Assembly (NCBI RefSeq): GCF_014217565.1
Contig: NZ_CP043661.1
Location: forward strand, 1,736,001-1,800,000
From: Kribbella qitaiheensis
GTDB lineage: Bacteria > Actinomycetota > Actinomycetes > Propionibacteriales > Kribbellaceae
DNA length: 64,000 bases
Direction: 5' to 3'
Shown piece after piece: positions 25,783 to 33,899 of this stretch (position 1 is the first letter of the stretch; every line of letters begins with the position of its first letter). A model generated the notes under the pieces. The model was not told the origin of the DNA. It saw only the letters and a program-made list of their open reading frames with translations, and made no database searches. A program made the translations under genes and the position numbers.

Positions 25783-27963
25783 ATGATGTCGAACGCTCTG
25801 TACAAACTAGGCCGGTACGCCGCCCGTCGCCCCTGGACGGTGATCGGGACCTGGCTCGTGGTCGCACTGCTCGTGGTCGCGGCCGCGAGCGCCTTCGGTC
25901 AGAAGCTCGAGGACTCGATGGGAGCGCCGGGACTCGACTCGCAGCGGGCCACCGACCTGCTCGCCCGGTCGAACCAGGCCGGCCTGACGGCGCAAGTGGT
26001 GGTGACGCCCACAGACCGCAGTACGACGTTCCTCAACTCGGCCGAGGCACGAGCCGCTTTGTCCAAGGTCCAAGTTGCGGCAACCCAGTTGCCCAAAGTC
26101 CTCACCGCGACCGATCCGGCAGCAGCGATCTCGCCGGACGGCCGAGTCGCCGTCATCCGGATTCAGTACCCCGTGCAGAACCAGCTCGCCCCGAGCGACC
26201 TCGAGAATCTCAAGGAGTTCGCGGCGAAGACGCAGAGTTCCCAGCTCCAGCTCGAACTGGGTGGCGATCTCTTCTTCGCCTTCGAACAGCCCGGGACCGG
26301 TGTGGGCGAGGCGCTGGGGCTGGTCGTCGCCGTGGTCATTCTGCTGGTGACATTCGGGTCGCTGATCGCGATGGGGTTGCCGATCGGGCTGGCGCTGTTC
26401 GGCCTCGCACTCGGCGTCAGTTCGATGTCGTTGCTCACCTACCTGATCGACGTACCCAGCTGGGCCCCGGTGATCGGCAGTATGGTCGGCCTCGGCGTCG
26501 GAATCGACTACGCCTTGTTCCTCGTCACGCGCCACCGCGAATACCTCTCCCAAGGTCTGACAGTCGAGGAATCGGCCGGACGCGCTGTCGCCACCGCCGG
26601 CCAGGCCGTCGTCTTCGCCGGTGGCACCGTGGTCATCGCGATCCTCGGCCTGGCCGTTGCCGGTGTCCCGTTCATGACGGCCGGCGGGATCGCCGTCTCG
26701 ATCATCGTGCTGATCATGGTCGTTGCCTCGATCACCTTGTTGCCCGCGTTCCTGGGTCTCGCCGGGTCGTGGATCAACCGCCTCGCAGTACGGCGCGTCG
26801 AGGTTCGGACGGCAGGGTGGCAGCGTTGGGCCCGGCACGTGTCCAGGCACGCCGTCGCCTATCTCGTCGGGGGGACGGTCGCGCTCCTGGCCGTTGCCGC
26901 ACCTGTCCTGGCGCTTCGGGTCGGCACCCCCGATGAAGGAGCGCTTCCCGAGAGCAGGACGGAGCGCCGCGCGTACGATCTCGTCGCCAAGGGATTCGGC
27001 CCCGGCATCAACGGGCCGTTGGTGATCGCCGTGGACATCTCGAAGGATGCGAGCGTCGTCCAGCCGCTCGTCGACGCCGTCAAGGCCGACAAGGGCATCG
27101 CCGCCGCCGCGCCCGCCGAGGTGAACACCACAGCCGGCCTGGCAACACTCGTTGCCTTCCCGACCACCGGACCGCAGGACAGCGCCACGCTGGAAACGGT
27201 CAAGCGGCTCCGCACCGACGTCTTTCCTTCCGTACTGCGAGGCAGCGTGGCGACGGCACATGTCGGCGGTCAGACGGCGAGCTTCGCCGACGTCGGTGCC
27301 AGGGTCAACGATCGCCTCCCGTACTTCGTGGGCGCGGTGATCCTGCTGTCCGTCCTGCTGCTGACCCTCGTCTTCCGATCGATCGTCGTACCGCTCAAGG
27401 CTGCGGCGCTGAACCTGCTGAGCATCGGCGCCTCGTTCGGTGTGATGGTGATGGTGTTCCAGTGGGGCTGGGGCGCGGACCTGATCGGCCTGGAGTCGAC
27501 GGTGCCGATCGTGCCCTTCATCCCGATGTTCATGTTCGCGATCTTGTTCGGTCTGTCGATGGACTACGAGGTGTTCCTGCTGTCCCGGGTGCGTGAGGAG
27601 TACCTCGTGACCGGCGACAGCGACGCTTCCGTCGTGCACGGCATCGCCACGACTGGGCGGCTCATCACCTCGGCCGCGCTGATCATGGTCGCGGTCTTCC
27701 TCGGCTTCGTGATGAGCAATGACCCGTCGGCCAAGATGTTCGGCCTCGGCCTGGCCGTCGCGATCTTCATCGACGCGACCGTCGTACGGATGATCTTGGT
27801 GCCGGCGGCAATGAAGTTGCTGGGCCACGCCAACTGGTGGCTCCCTCGCCGGCTTGCACGTCTGCTACCGGTGGTCGACGGCCTGGGAGAGGGAACGACC
27901 GAGAGCGCCTTGAGCGGTTACGAGGACGCTGTCGAGGTTCAGCCAGTGGGCCATCAGGTCTAG
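25783..27963 (+). CDS. MMPL-family RND transporter
   Basis: A 726-residue protein with twelve TM segments in two six-helix halves, each preceded by a large extracytoplasmic loop. Conserved proton-relay signatures are present in both halves: GLGVGIDYALFLVTRHREY near residue 245 and FGLSMDYEVFLLSRVREEY near residue 595. Family members export lipids or drugs. The ATG at 25783 is preceded by GAAGGAGATC. It is divergent from a two-component system, which may regulate it. The last 99 bp overlap the 3' end of the convergent YcaQ-like gene, an unusually long overlap. Confidence 0.9.
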   Translation: MMSNALYKLGRYAARRPWTVIGTWLVVALLVVAAASAFGQKLEDSMGAPGLDSQRATDLLARSNQAGLTAQVVVTPTDRSTTFLNSAEARAALSKVQVAATQLPKVLTATDPAAAISPDGRVAVIRIQYPVQNQLAPSDLENLKEFAAKTQSSQLQLELGGDLFFAFEQPGTGVGEALGLVVAVVILLVTFGSLIAMGLPIGLALFGLALGVSSMSLLTYLIDVPSWAPVIGSMVGLGVGIDYALFLVTRHREYLSQGLTVEESAGRAVATAGQAVVFAGGTVVIAILGLAVAGVPFMTAGGIAVSIIVLIMVVASITLLPAFLGLAGSWINRLAVRRVEVRTAGWQRWARHVSRHAVAYLVGGTVALLAVAAPVLALRVGTPDEGALPESRTERRAYDLVAKGFGPGINGPLVIAVDISKDASVVQPLVDAVKADKGIAAAAPAEVNTTAGLATLVAFPTTGPQDSATLETVKRLRTDVFPSVLRGSVATAHVGGQTASFADVGARVNDRLPYFVGAVILLSVLLLTLVFRSIVVPLKAAALNLLSIGASFGVMVMVFQWGWGADLIGLESTVPIVPFIPMFMFAILFGLSMDYEVFLLSRVREEYLVTGDSDASVVHGIATTGRLITSAALIMVAVFLGFVMSNDPSAKMFGLGLAVAIFIDATVVRMILVPAAMKLLGHANWWLPRRLARLLPVVDGLGEGTTESALSGYEDAVEVQPVGHQV

Positions 27964-29164
27964 CTCGGCTGCCAGTGGATCGATGAGGTCGCTGTCGGGT
28001 ATGCCGTTTTCAGCCGTGACTGTCGGGACGAGGAGGGTGGAGTTTCGGCGGTCGGCTTTCAGGTCGACTCGGGCTACGAGTCGGTCGCCGAGAAGGAACG
28101 GCAGCACGTAGTACCCGTGGACTCGTTGGGCGGCGGGCGTGTAGATGCTGATTCGGTAGAAGAAGTCGAAGAGCCGGTGGGTGCGGTCGCGGTTCCAGAT
28201 CAGGGTGTCGAAGGGCGAGAGCAGGGCACGCGCGGCGACCGGCCGGTCCTCGGCGGTTGCGGACAGGTAGCTCTGCTGCTCGACTCCTTCTATGCGAACC
28301 GGGATCAGCTCACCGGCCTCGACGAGCTCGTTGATCACCTGCTTGGCGGTTGCCATTGGCAAGGGAAAATGGCCGCTGGTCGAGCCGGTGAGTTCACGCA
28401 TGGTGGCGACGCCGAGCGCGCGGGCCGATTGTTTGACGAGTTCACGGCGGGCTTCTTCCGCGGTGGGCTCGGGCGCCCGAAGTACGGAGGCTGGGATGAC
28501 TCGCTCGGTGAGGTCGTAGAGGCGCTCGAAGTTGCGCCGGCCGGCGATCGCGACACGCCCCGCGCAGAACAGGTACTCGATCGCGATCTTGGCGTCCTGC
28601 CAGTTCCACATCTTGCCGGTGCTCGGATCCGGATCCGGGTCGCTCGACTTACGCCGTACGCCGCCAGGGTCGGCCTCGCCTGCAGTGAGTGGGCCGCGCT
28701 CGGTGACGTTGGCGAGCACCTCATCCACGAAACCGGGACGTTCCTCGGCCAGCCGCTGCATTCCAACGACTACGGACCAGGGAGCGGTGACATCGGGGTC
28801 TTTCCAGTCCTGCCTCTCGGCGGCACGCATCCGCCAGCGATGCAGCGGATAACTGCTCAACGGCAACAGGCTCGCCTTATGACCCCAGAAGTACTCGAAC
28901 AACTGCCGGTCATCGCTCCAGGAGATCCGGTCCAACGTCTCCCGCTGATACGCCCCCAACCGCGCGAACAACGGCAAATAGTGCGACCGACACAAGACAT
29001 TCACCGAATCAACCTGCAACACCCCAAGCCGCTCAACCCCCTGCCTGACATGCCGCACATCAACCCGCCCACCCGGCCCGGGCATCCCCAAACCCTTGCG
29101 CCGCCAACGCGACCCGCCGCGCACCCGCCAGCGAAACCGCCTCCCCCACCACCACCCGCGCCAT
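27865..29164 (-). pseudogene. YcaQ/AlkZ-like winged-helix (HTH_42) protein, possible interstrand-crosslink DNA glycosylase, frameshifted
   Basis: Most of the gene reads as a YcaQ-family protein: GRVDVRHVRQGVERLGVLQVDSVNVL, CRSHYLPLFARLGAYQRE, SPFDTLIWNRDRTHRLFDF and YYVLPFLLGDRLVARVDLKAD. The expected N-terminus MARVVVGEAVSLAGARRVAL is in another frame from ATG 29164 and stops early. An extra base in GGCCCGGG (29075–29082) explains this: skipping it gives GFGDARPGGRVDV. Repaired, the protein is ~432 residues, normal for the family. Relatives unhook DNA crosslinks, for example from self-made antibiotics. Without the repair only an N-terminally truncated product is possible. Confidence 0.8.
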
Positions 29165-29276
29165 ACCCCGAACCTATCCCCCAACCGCACCCCCAACCCC
29201 AAACCACCCACACCCACCACCCCACCTCCAGCCCCACGCCGCACACGAAATCGTTGCCGGGGCAGCCAATACCAGA

Positions 29277-29310
29277 TATGTCACCGGAGTCATATGACTC
29301 CGGTGACATA
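29277..29310. promoter_or_regulatory. Perfect 34-bp palindrome, putative operator of the toxin–antitoxin operon
   Basis: Bases 29277–29310 form an uninterrupted palindrome, each half being TATGTCACCGGAGTCAT, centred on CATATG. It ends 8 bp before the GTG start of the RelE-like toxin gene and lies in the 154-bp region divergent to the YcaQ-like gene. Autoregulatory XRE antitoxins bind such palindromes, so the protein encoded at 31.0 kb is the natural candidate. Binding is inferred. Confidence 0.7.
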
Positions 29311-29703
29311 GTGTCGCCGTGCAGATCGACTGGCCGGCCGAGTTCGGCGTTCGGCTCGACGGGCGTGGAAACACGGGCGGACAAGGGAGACGCGCATGCG
29401 CAGCAGGTCCTCATCTTGGTCACCGCCGCCCTCAAACGTCTCCAAGACCTCGATGAACCGCCGACCCGAGACATGGAGACAGCCACCCTCCGGTGGATCC
29501 GGCAGTCCAAGCGCTACCCGCTCTGGCGGGTGTCCCATCCGTATCGCGAAGGCATTGCGATCCGGCTCATCTGCTGGTTTCCACCCGCCTCAGGCACTGT
29601 CGTCGTCACACTCTTTGCGGGAGACAAAGCCCGGATCGGCGACGTCTTCTACAACTCCGTTTGAGGTGCCACGCGCTTTCCGGACAGCTTTTTGATGGCT
29701 GAT

Positions 29704-30615
29704 TCAGGCGGCGGATTGTGTTTCCAGGTAGTCGTCGTGGGCTTGCTGTGGGGTCCGGTAGCCGAGCCCTGAGTGACGGCGTTTAGTATTGTAGCGCAAT
29801 TCGATGTAGCGGGCGATATCGCGGCGTGCATGGTCGCGGGTCGGGTACTCGGTTCGGTGGGTACGCTCGTTCTTGAGAGCGCCGAAGAACGATTCGGCCA
29901 TCGCATTGTCGTAACAGATACCGGTCCGCCCGACTGATTGGCGAAGATTATTGTTCTTCAAAGTCGCGGCGAACTGGGCGGAAGTGTAGTTGCTGCCCCG
30001 GTCGGAGTGAAAGATTGCGCCGTCGACAAGATCGTGATTCCGCACCGCCATGTCGATCGCGGCTTCGATCAGCGGGGTTTTGTAATTGTCGTCCATGGCC
30101 CACCCGATCACAGCTTTGGTGTGGCAATCGAGCACGGTCGCCAGATAAAGCCACCCTTCCCAGGTCGAGACATAGGTAATGTCTCCGACCATCTTGTGCC
30201 CCGGAGCATCAGCGGTGAAGTCCCGATCTACCAGATCCGGGATCGGGCCGGCCTGGCCATCCTGCTCGGTCAGACAGTGCCGCCACGGCCGCGGCTGGCA
30301 CGGCTCCAAACCCAACTCACGCATGAGCTTGCGCACCAACTCCAGCCCACAGGTCACACCCCAGGCCACCAGGTCGGCATGCACCCGCCGGTACCCGTAG
30401 GTCTCGTCGGACTCTTCGAACGACTTGACGATGATCAGCTTGAGTTCGCCTTGGCGGCGCGCAGTCGCCGACATCGGACGGCTCCGCCAATCATTGAAAC
30501 TGGACCGTTTCACCTCGAGCCACCGGCACATCTTCACAATCGACGGCGCATTTCCGTTCTCTCGGGTCAACCTGTTGGCATACTCCGCATCGATGAACTC
30601 GAACTTTTCGCTCAA
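29704..30615 (-). CDS. IS3-family transposase OrfB (DDE integrase catalytic domain)
   Basis: A ~303-residue transposase. An N-terminal HTH_21-type region (RSFNDWRSRPMS-like; ETYGYRRVHADL) precedes the rve integrase core. The DDE triad can be placed in VGDITYVSTWEG (first D), FHSDRGSNYTS (second D) and YDNAMAESFFGALKNE (E). The end RRHSGLGYRTPQQAH is typical of IS3/IS150-like elements. The only start codon in frame is TTG at 30615 overlapping the orfA stop. It is probably made mainly as an OrfAB fusion through −1 frameshifting upstream. Confidence 0.94.
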   Translation of the reverse strand: MSEKFEFIDAEYANRLTRENGNAPSIVKMCRWLEVKRSSFNDWRSRPMSATARRQGELKLIIVKSFEESDETYGYRRVHADLVAWGVTCGLELVRKLMRELGLEPCQPRPWRHCLTEQDGQAGPIPDLVDRDFTADAPGHKMVGDITYVSTWEGWLYLATVLDCHTKAVIGWAMDDNYKTPLIEAAIDMAVRNHDLVDGAIFHSDRGSNYTSAQFAATLKNNNLRQSVGRTGICYDNAMAESFFGALKNERTHRTEYPTRDHARRDIARYIELRYNTKRRHSGLGYRTPQQAHDDYLETQSAA

Positions 30616-30905
30616 CGATGATCCTTGGCAAAGTATGCTGCGGCTTTTTTTAGGAACTCGTTTTCCATCCGGAGTTCTCGCGTCTCCCGCTCCAGCTCGC
30701 GGAGCCGCGCACGCTCGTCCATGCTCAATGCCGGTTCCTCGCCGGCATGGTCTCGCTTAAAGGCGCTCACCCAGTTACTGAGGGTTCCCGGGTTGATGCC
30801 GAGCTCTCTCGCGACCTGAGTGACAGAACGTGAAGTCTCAATCACCGACTTCACAGCTTCCTCCCGATACTCAGGAGTGAAATTCTTCTTCGGACGCGGC
30901 AACAT
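30612..30905 (-). CDS. IS3-family transposase OrfA (HTH_Tnp_1)
   Basis: A 97-residue DNA-binding protein. The HTH is FTPEYREEAVKSVIE with VTQVARELGINPGTLSNWV, followed by a leucine-zipper-like helix (LRELERETRELRMENEFLKKA). IS3 OrfA proteins bind the terminal repeats and regulate transposition. The zipper runs directly into the slippery heptamer. A strong hairpin lies between the IS end and its start codon. Confidence 0.93.
   Translation of the reverse strand: MLPRPKKNFTPEYREEAVKSVIETSRSVTQVARELGINPGTLSNWVSAFKRDHAGEEPALSMDERARLRELERETRELRMENEFLKKAAAYFAKDHR
30645..30651 (-). promoter_or_regulatory. A7 slippery site for programmed −1 frameshifting (OrfAB)
   Basis: On the coding strand seven A residues follow CT at the end of orfA. 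A −1 slip here continues through about ten codons into the orfB frame (SRSILCQGSS then LSEKFEF) without a stop, producing the OrfAB transposase. Such A-rich slippery sites are established for IS3 elements. Confidence 0.8.
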
Positions 30906-30912
30906 CTTCCCT

Positions 30913-30951
30913 TTCCGGACAGCTCAATCTTAGTTGAGCCGCTGTCCGGAA
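30913..30951. other. Hairpin at the IS right end, upstream of orfA
   Basis: TTCCGGACAG (30913) pairs with CTGTCCGGAA (30942), and CTCAA (30923) with TTGAG (30934), leaving a three-base bulge and a six-base loop. Its position between the terminus and the orfA start fits a structure that hides the ribosome site in transcripts entering from outside (inference). Confidence 0.65.
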
Positions 30952-31028
30952 GGTTCGTGGCACCTCAGTTGGTGCTCGTGCCGACGGGGTGATTGATCAA
31001 TGGAAGCGAGAGGCGAGGAAGGACGGCC

Positions 31029-31397
31029 GTGAGTGAGAAGAGCAGAGCGACGTTTGTGCGTGGCAATGACCGTCTCGATCAGTTGCTGGCGCGGCCGGAC
31101 ATCGCTGCTGGTGTCGCCGTGGTGGAAGCCGAGTCGGGTGAGATGGATCGCGTCTACGCCGAGAATCTGGCGATGATCCGGCGGGCTGGTGGCCTCACCC
31201 AGGTGGAGGTGGCTGAGCGACTCGGCGTGGGGCAAGCAGTCGTCTCGCGCCTCGAGCGGCGGAGCGACATGCTGCTGTCCACCCTCGCGGAGTACCTGCA
31301 CGCGACCGGCGCGGAGCAGCCGCGGATCGTCGTTCTCCTGAACGGAATGGAGATGGAGATCGACCTCGACCGCTTCCGCGACCCGAACCAGGTCTAG
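31029..31397 (+). CDS. XRE-family antitoxin/transcriptional regulator
   Basis: A 122-residue protein with a Cro/C1-type HTH at residues ~45–95: NLAMIRRAGGLTQVEVAERL with GVGQAVVSRLERRSDMLLSTL. The GTG start overlaps the true toxin stop by 8 bp, the usual coupling in type II toxin–antitoxin operons of the HigBA order (toxin first). The C-terminal IVVLLNGMEMEIDLDRFR is probably the toxin-contact part. After the IS insertion the gene is cut off from its native promoter; expression would depend on IS-borne or readthrough transcription. Confidence 0.85.
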   Translation: MSEKSRATFVRGNDRLDQLLARPDIAAGVAVVEAESGEMDRVYAENLAMIRRAGGLTQVEVAERLGVGQAVVSRLERRSDMLLSTLAEYLHATGAEQPRIVVLLNGMEMEIDLDRFRDPNQV

Positions 31398-31998
31398 CCC
31401 CGCAGCCGAGCGGCGGTTCCGGCGAGAGGTCAGCTTCGGCGACACCTGCTCACATCGTCACCAAGCTGCGACGGAGGAGCAGCGGCGCGGGCGGAGGGCG
31501 GTTTCGCGTGATCTAGGTCGTCTTGCTATTAGCCGCGACGTAGACATCCCAGGGGTTAAGGGTGTCAAGCTGTGGGGACGCAGCTCCGCGGATCCCGCGG
31601 GGAGGGGTGACCCGCGGGGTGTGGTTGGTGAGGCCGGCCCCGCCCCCCCCCGATTCGGCGTCTTTGAGCACTGGTTGAGCATTCCCCTGCGGTGCCGTGC
31701 TCATCTGGTGCACAAGGCTCCCGGTTTCGCGGTGTGTCAGGTGCTACCGGTCGAACGCTGCTTAGCCTGCTCGGCGAGGGCGGGTTCGGGAAGTCGAGCT
31801 GCCGGGTTTTTCGTCCGCTGCCGGACTTATAGCGCGCTATCGGCCGAACATCGCGTCAGCGGACCCGATCCCGGGCCACCCGGACCCCGGGAACCAGGTG
31901 GCGGCGAACAATGGTGGGCAGCACCAACCGGCCCCCATTAGGAGCGGCGTACTGGGTGGGAGCGGCGACGGAGGAGGTGCCTGGGGGTGTAGTACGAG
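31398..31998. other. Gene-free interval downstream of the antitoxin
   Basis: About 600 bases without a convincing gene. It contains a run of nine C (31643–31651), a 12-bp palindrome atagcgcgctat (31829–31840) and a GC-rich symmetrical patch near 31590. A short minus-strand frame ending LDTLNPWDVYVAANSKTT at 31513 is open but has no recognisable domain or ribosome site. Confidence 0.5.
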
Positions 31999-32038
31999 AA
32001 GACCCCCGCACCCCCGGGACTTGGGGTGCGAGGGTCTT
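31999..32038. terminator. Strong hairpin terminator of the chitosanase gene
   Basis: AAGACCC-C-CGCACCCC pairs with GGGGTGCG-A-GGGTCTT around a short loop. It begins 15 bp after the chitosanase stop on the minus strand. Being symmetrical, it could also stop plus-strand transcription from the antitoxin side. Confidence 0.8.
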
Positions 32039-32052
32039 GGGGGGGTGTGGGG

Positions 32053-32904
32053 TCAGCTGATGTGGAAGCTGTCGCCGTAGACCTTCCAGTCGAGGGGGGT
32101 GTTGAGGTTGAGGTTGCCGTTGCGGAGGAAGACGCGTTGGGCGGTGTCGACCCGGCTGGTGTCGCTGTGGGCCTCCTCTTGCTTCATCGCCCAGACGCGG
32201 GCGTCGAGGAAGGCGTTGAGCCAGGTGGTCTCGTTACCGCCCTGCGACGGCGGCTTGGCCTTGGTCAGGGCACGCTTGCGGATGCCGCCGAAGCTGGTGG
32301 AGTCGTTGCCGCCACCGTGCATGACGATCGCGTCGTAGTACATGAACTGGCCGAGTACGCCGACGCCGTCGGACTTGCCCTGCCTCACGGACGGGTTGAA
32401 GTACACCCGGTCGCGCTCGCTGTCCTGGGCAGCCTTGAAAACAGAGTCGTTGGCGGCGGTCTTCCAGTCCCTGGTGTAGTTCGGGTCAAGACCCGAGTGC
32501 GAGTCGCTGCCGTCGACGTTGCGCAGCGCCGGCAGGTACTTCTCCAGCACGTTGCCGGGCTTGCGGGTCTTGTAGAGCTCCACCAGGTCCAGCATGTCGC
32601 CGGTACCGGAGCAGAACCCGATGATGCCGGCCGTGTAACCGCGGCCGTCGTCGATGTCCTCGATGTACTTGTACTGCGCCTTCCAATCCAGCGAGGAGTT
32701 CTCCGCGCTGGAGACGATCTTCATCGCGATTTCCTTCTTGGCCGGGTCGTCCAGCCCGGTCGCCGTGACCTTGGTGACGTGCGAAGCGGCTTCCGAGTGC
32801 GGCTGGAACGGCGAGGCCATCGCGTACGCCGGGGTGGCGGCAACGGCGAAGCCGATCAGGATCGCGGCCAATTTCGTGCTGGTCCTACGGGGGCGGTTGA
32901 GCAC
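32053..32904 (-). CDS. csn: Secreted GH46 chitosanase
   Basis: A 283-residue exported endo-chitosanase. The signal peptide spans residues 1–~30 (hydrophobic AAILIGFAVAATPAYAMA). The GH46 catalytic pair is recognisable: Glu in IVSSAENSSLDW and Asp ~18 residues later in IEDIDDGRGYTAGIIGFCSG. The remaining landmarks (GDMLDLVELY, YFNPSVRQGKSDGV, GQFMYYDAIVMHGGG) match Streptomyces/Kitasatospora-type enzymes. It cleaves beta-1,4 bonds in chitosan outside the cell. GTG start at 32904 follows GAAGGAGAGA. A CsnR-box-like palindrome lies 37 bp upstream and a terminator follows. Confidence 0.95.
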   Translation of the reverse strand: MLNRPRRTSTKLAAILIGFAVAATPAYAMASPFQPHSEAASHVTKVTATGLDDPAKKEIAMKIVSSAENSSLDWKAQYKYIEDIDDGRGYTAGIIGFCSGTGDMLDLVELYKTRKPGNVLEKYLPALRNVDGSDSHSGLDPNYTRDWKTAANDSVFKAAQDSERDRVYFNPSVRQGKSDGVGVLGQFMYYDAIVMHGGGNDSTSFGGIRKRALTKAKPPSQGGNETTWLNAFLDARVWAMKQEEAHSDTSRVDTAQRVFLRNGNLNLNTPLDWKVYGDSFHIS

Positions 32905-32940
32905 GATCTCTCCTTCGAGGGGCGTCGAGCGGTATCTGTT

Positions 32941-32953
32941 AGGAAGCTTTCCT
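32941..32953. promoter_or_regulatory. CsnR-box-like operator upstream of the chitosanase gene
   Basis: AGGAAGCTTTCCT lies 37 bp before the start codon, inside the wider symmetry TAGGAAGCTTTCCTA. It matches the consensus described for the ROK-family repressor CsnR of Streptomyces (AGGAAASTTTCCT) at 12 of 13 positions. Repression until chitosan oligomers are present is inferred. No csnR gene is in the window. Confidence 0.65.
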
Positions 32954-33026
32954 ATCAGATAAATCCGGTGACGAACAGAGATCGGTGAAATTCGTTCCGT
33001 GATTGCCCCAGTCTTAACGACCAGAG

Positions 33027-33899
33027 CTAGGCGAAGACGGTCAAGGCTCCTGGTGCGATCCCGATGTCGACCGGCAGCTCGCCGAGGATCTCGCCGTCGG
33101 CGTACGCCGTGACGGTCGGGGACTCCAGCCGGACCGAGCTGCCGCGGAGCGTGTGCAGCATCGGATGGCCGACATGCGTGCCCTTGGCCAGCTTGGGGAA
33201 CATCTGCAGCAGCGTGAGCCGCGAGACCGGCTTGATGATGGTGATGTCGAGCAGCCCGTCGTCGATCTCGGCACCCGCGCAGATCTGCAGCCCACCGCCG
33301 TACGTCGGACCGGTGCCGACCGCGACCAGCATCGCCTCGGTCTCGATCACCTCGCCATCGACCGTGATGACGTACGAGAGCGGCTTGAACGTGCGCAGCT
33401 CCGCCAGCGTAGCCAGGGTGTACCGCGAGTTGCCCTTCGGCCAGGTCATCGCGTTGGCGCGCTTGTTCACCAGCGAATCGAAGCCGCCGGCCACGACCGT
33501 GGTGATGAACTCGTCCTTCGCCACCGCCAGGTCGACCGCCCGGGTCCTGCCCGCGACGATCAGGTCGGCCGCGGCCGCCGGGTCCTTCATCGGTATGCCG
33601 ACGCCGCGGGCGAAGTCGTTGCCGGTGCCGGCCGGGATCACGCCGAACGGCATCCCGGACTTCGCCAGCACCTGGGCGCCGAGGTGGATCGTGCCGTCGC
33701 CGCCGACCAGCGCGACCGCGTCGGCACCCGAGGCGATCACCTCGGCGGAGATCCGGCCGACGTCCTCCGCGCAGGTCGTCGCGTACTCCGAGACCGTCAG
33801 CCCGGCGGACTTCAGCCGCTGCCGGACGACGGGCGCGACCCGGGCACCCAGGCCCCGACCGCTGGTGGGGTTGACCACCAGGGCGATGTGTCGGCTCAT
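33027..33899 (-). CDS. Diacylglycerol/lipid kinase family protein
   Basis: A 290-residue DAGK-catalytic-domain protein. Nucleotide-binding glycines are visible in ALVVNPTSGRG and VALVGGDGTIHLGAQVL; the GTGNDFARG motif (residue ~95) is the classic DgkB/YegS signature. The C-terminal beta-sandwich ends ADGEILGELPVDIGI. It phosphorylates diacylglycerol or a related lipid at the membrane. The ATG at 33899 touches the tatC stop (1-bp overlap), so dgk is the third gene of a tatA–tatC–dgk operon. Confidence 0.9.
   Translation of the reverse strand: MSRHIALVVNPTSGRGLGARVAPVVRQRLKSAGLTVSEYATTCAEDVGRISAEVIASGADAVALVGGDGTIHLGAQVLAKSGMPFGVIPAGTGNDFARGVGIPMKDPAAAADLIVAGRTRAVDLAVAKDEFITTVVAGGFDSLVNKRANAMTWPKGNSRYTLATLAELRTFKPLSYVITVDGEVIETEAMLVAVGTGPTYGGGLQICAGAEIDDGLLDITIIKPVSRLTLLQMFPKLAKGTHVGHPMLHTLRGSSVRLESPTVTAYADGEILGELPVDIGIAPGALTVFA

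Larger units (their letters stand above)
29662..30967 (-). mobile_element. IS3-family insertion sequence, 1306 bp, with 3-bp target duplication
   Basis: The ends are imperfect 27-bp inverted repeats beginning TGAGGTGCCACG and ending TTCCGGACAGC (24 of 27 match). The flanks carry GTT at 29659–29661 and again at 30968–30970, the target-site duplication. Two overlapping minus-strand genes (orfA, orfB) and a slippery A7 between them complete the IS3 layout. Deleting the element and one GTT restores the reading frame of the toxin gene, which proves the junctions. All catalytic residues are present, so it may still be active. Confidence 0.95.
29319..31036 (+). pseudogene. RelE/HigB-like toxin gene interrupted by an IS3-family element
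   Basis: The 5' part (29319–29661) encodes QIDWPAEFGVRLD, then after an apparent +1 shift at GGG 29361–29363 continues ETRADKGDAHAQQVLI, RQSKRYPLWRVSHPY, AIRLICWFPPASGTVVV and GDKARIGDVFYNSV. The 3' part resumes after the IS as GARADGVIDQWKREARKDGRE and stops at 31036. Joining the halves across one GTT copy gives ~135 residues. In its present form the frame ends on a TGA supplied by the IS end, removing the last 21 residues. RelE-like toxins cleave mRNA; that role is inferred from the core and from the XRE partner. An alternative start in the palindrome (MSPESYDSG) would avoid the shift but gives an atypical N-terminus. Confidence 0.75.

Noticed and set aside
24414..26936. 840-codon plus-strand frame over the kinase and MMPL genes
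   Set aside because: It spans two real genes on opposite strands with no recognisable protein features.
29278..29664. Alternative toxin start inside the palindrome (MSPESYDSG) that avoids a frameshift
   Set aside because: It would place coding sequence through a perfect palindrome and gives an atypical N-terminus; the GTG at 29319 plus a +1 shift fits the family better, though not proven.
31513..31713. Small minus-strand ORF ending LDTLNPWDVYVAANSKTT
   Set aside because: No ribosome site, domain or coupling to neighbours; kept only as a note in the intergenic entry.
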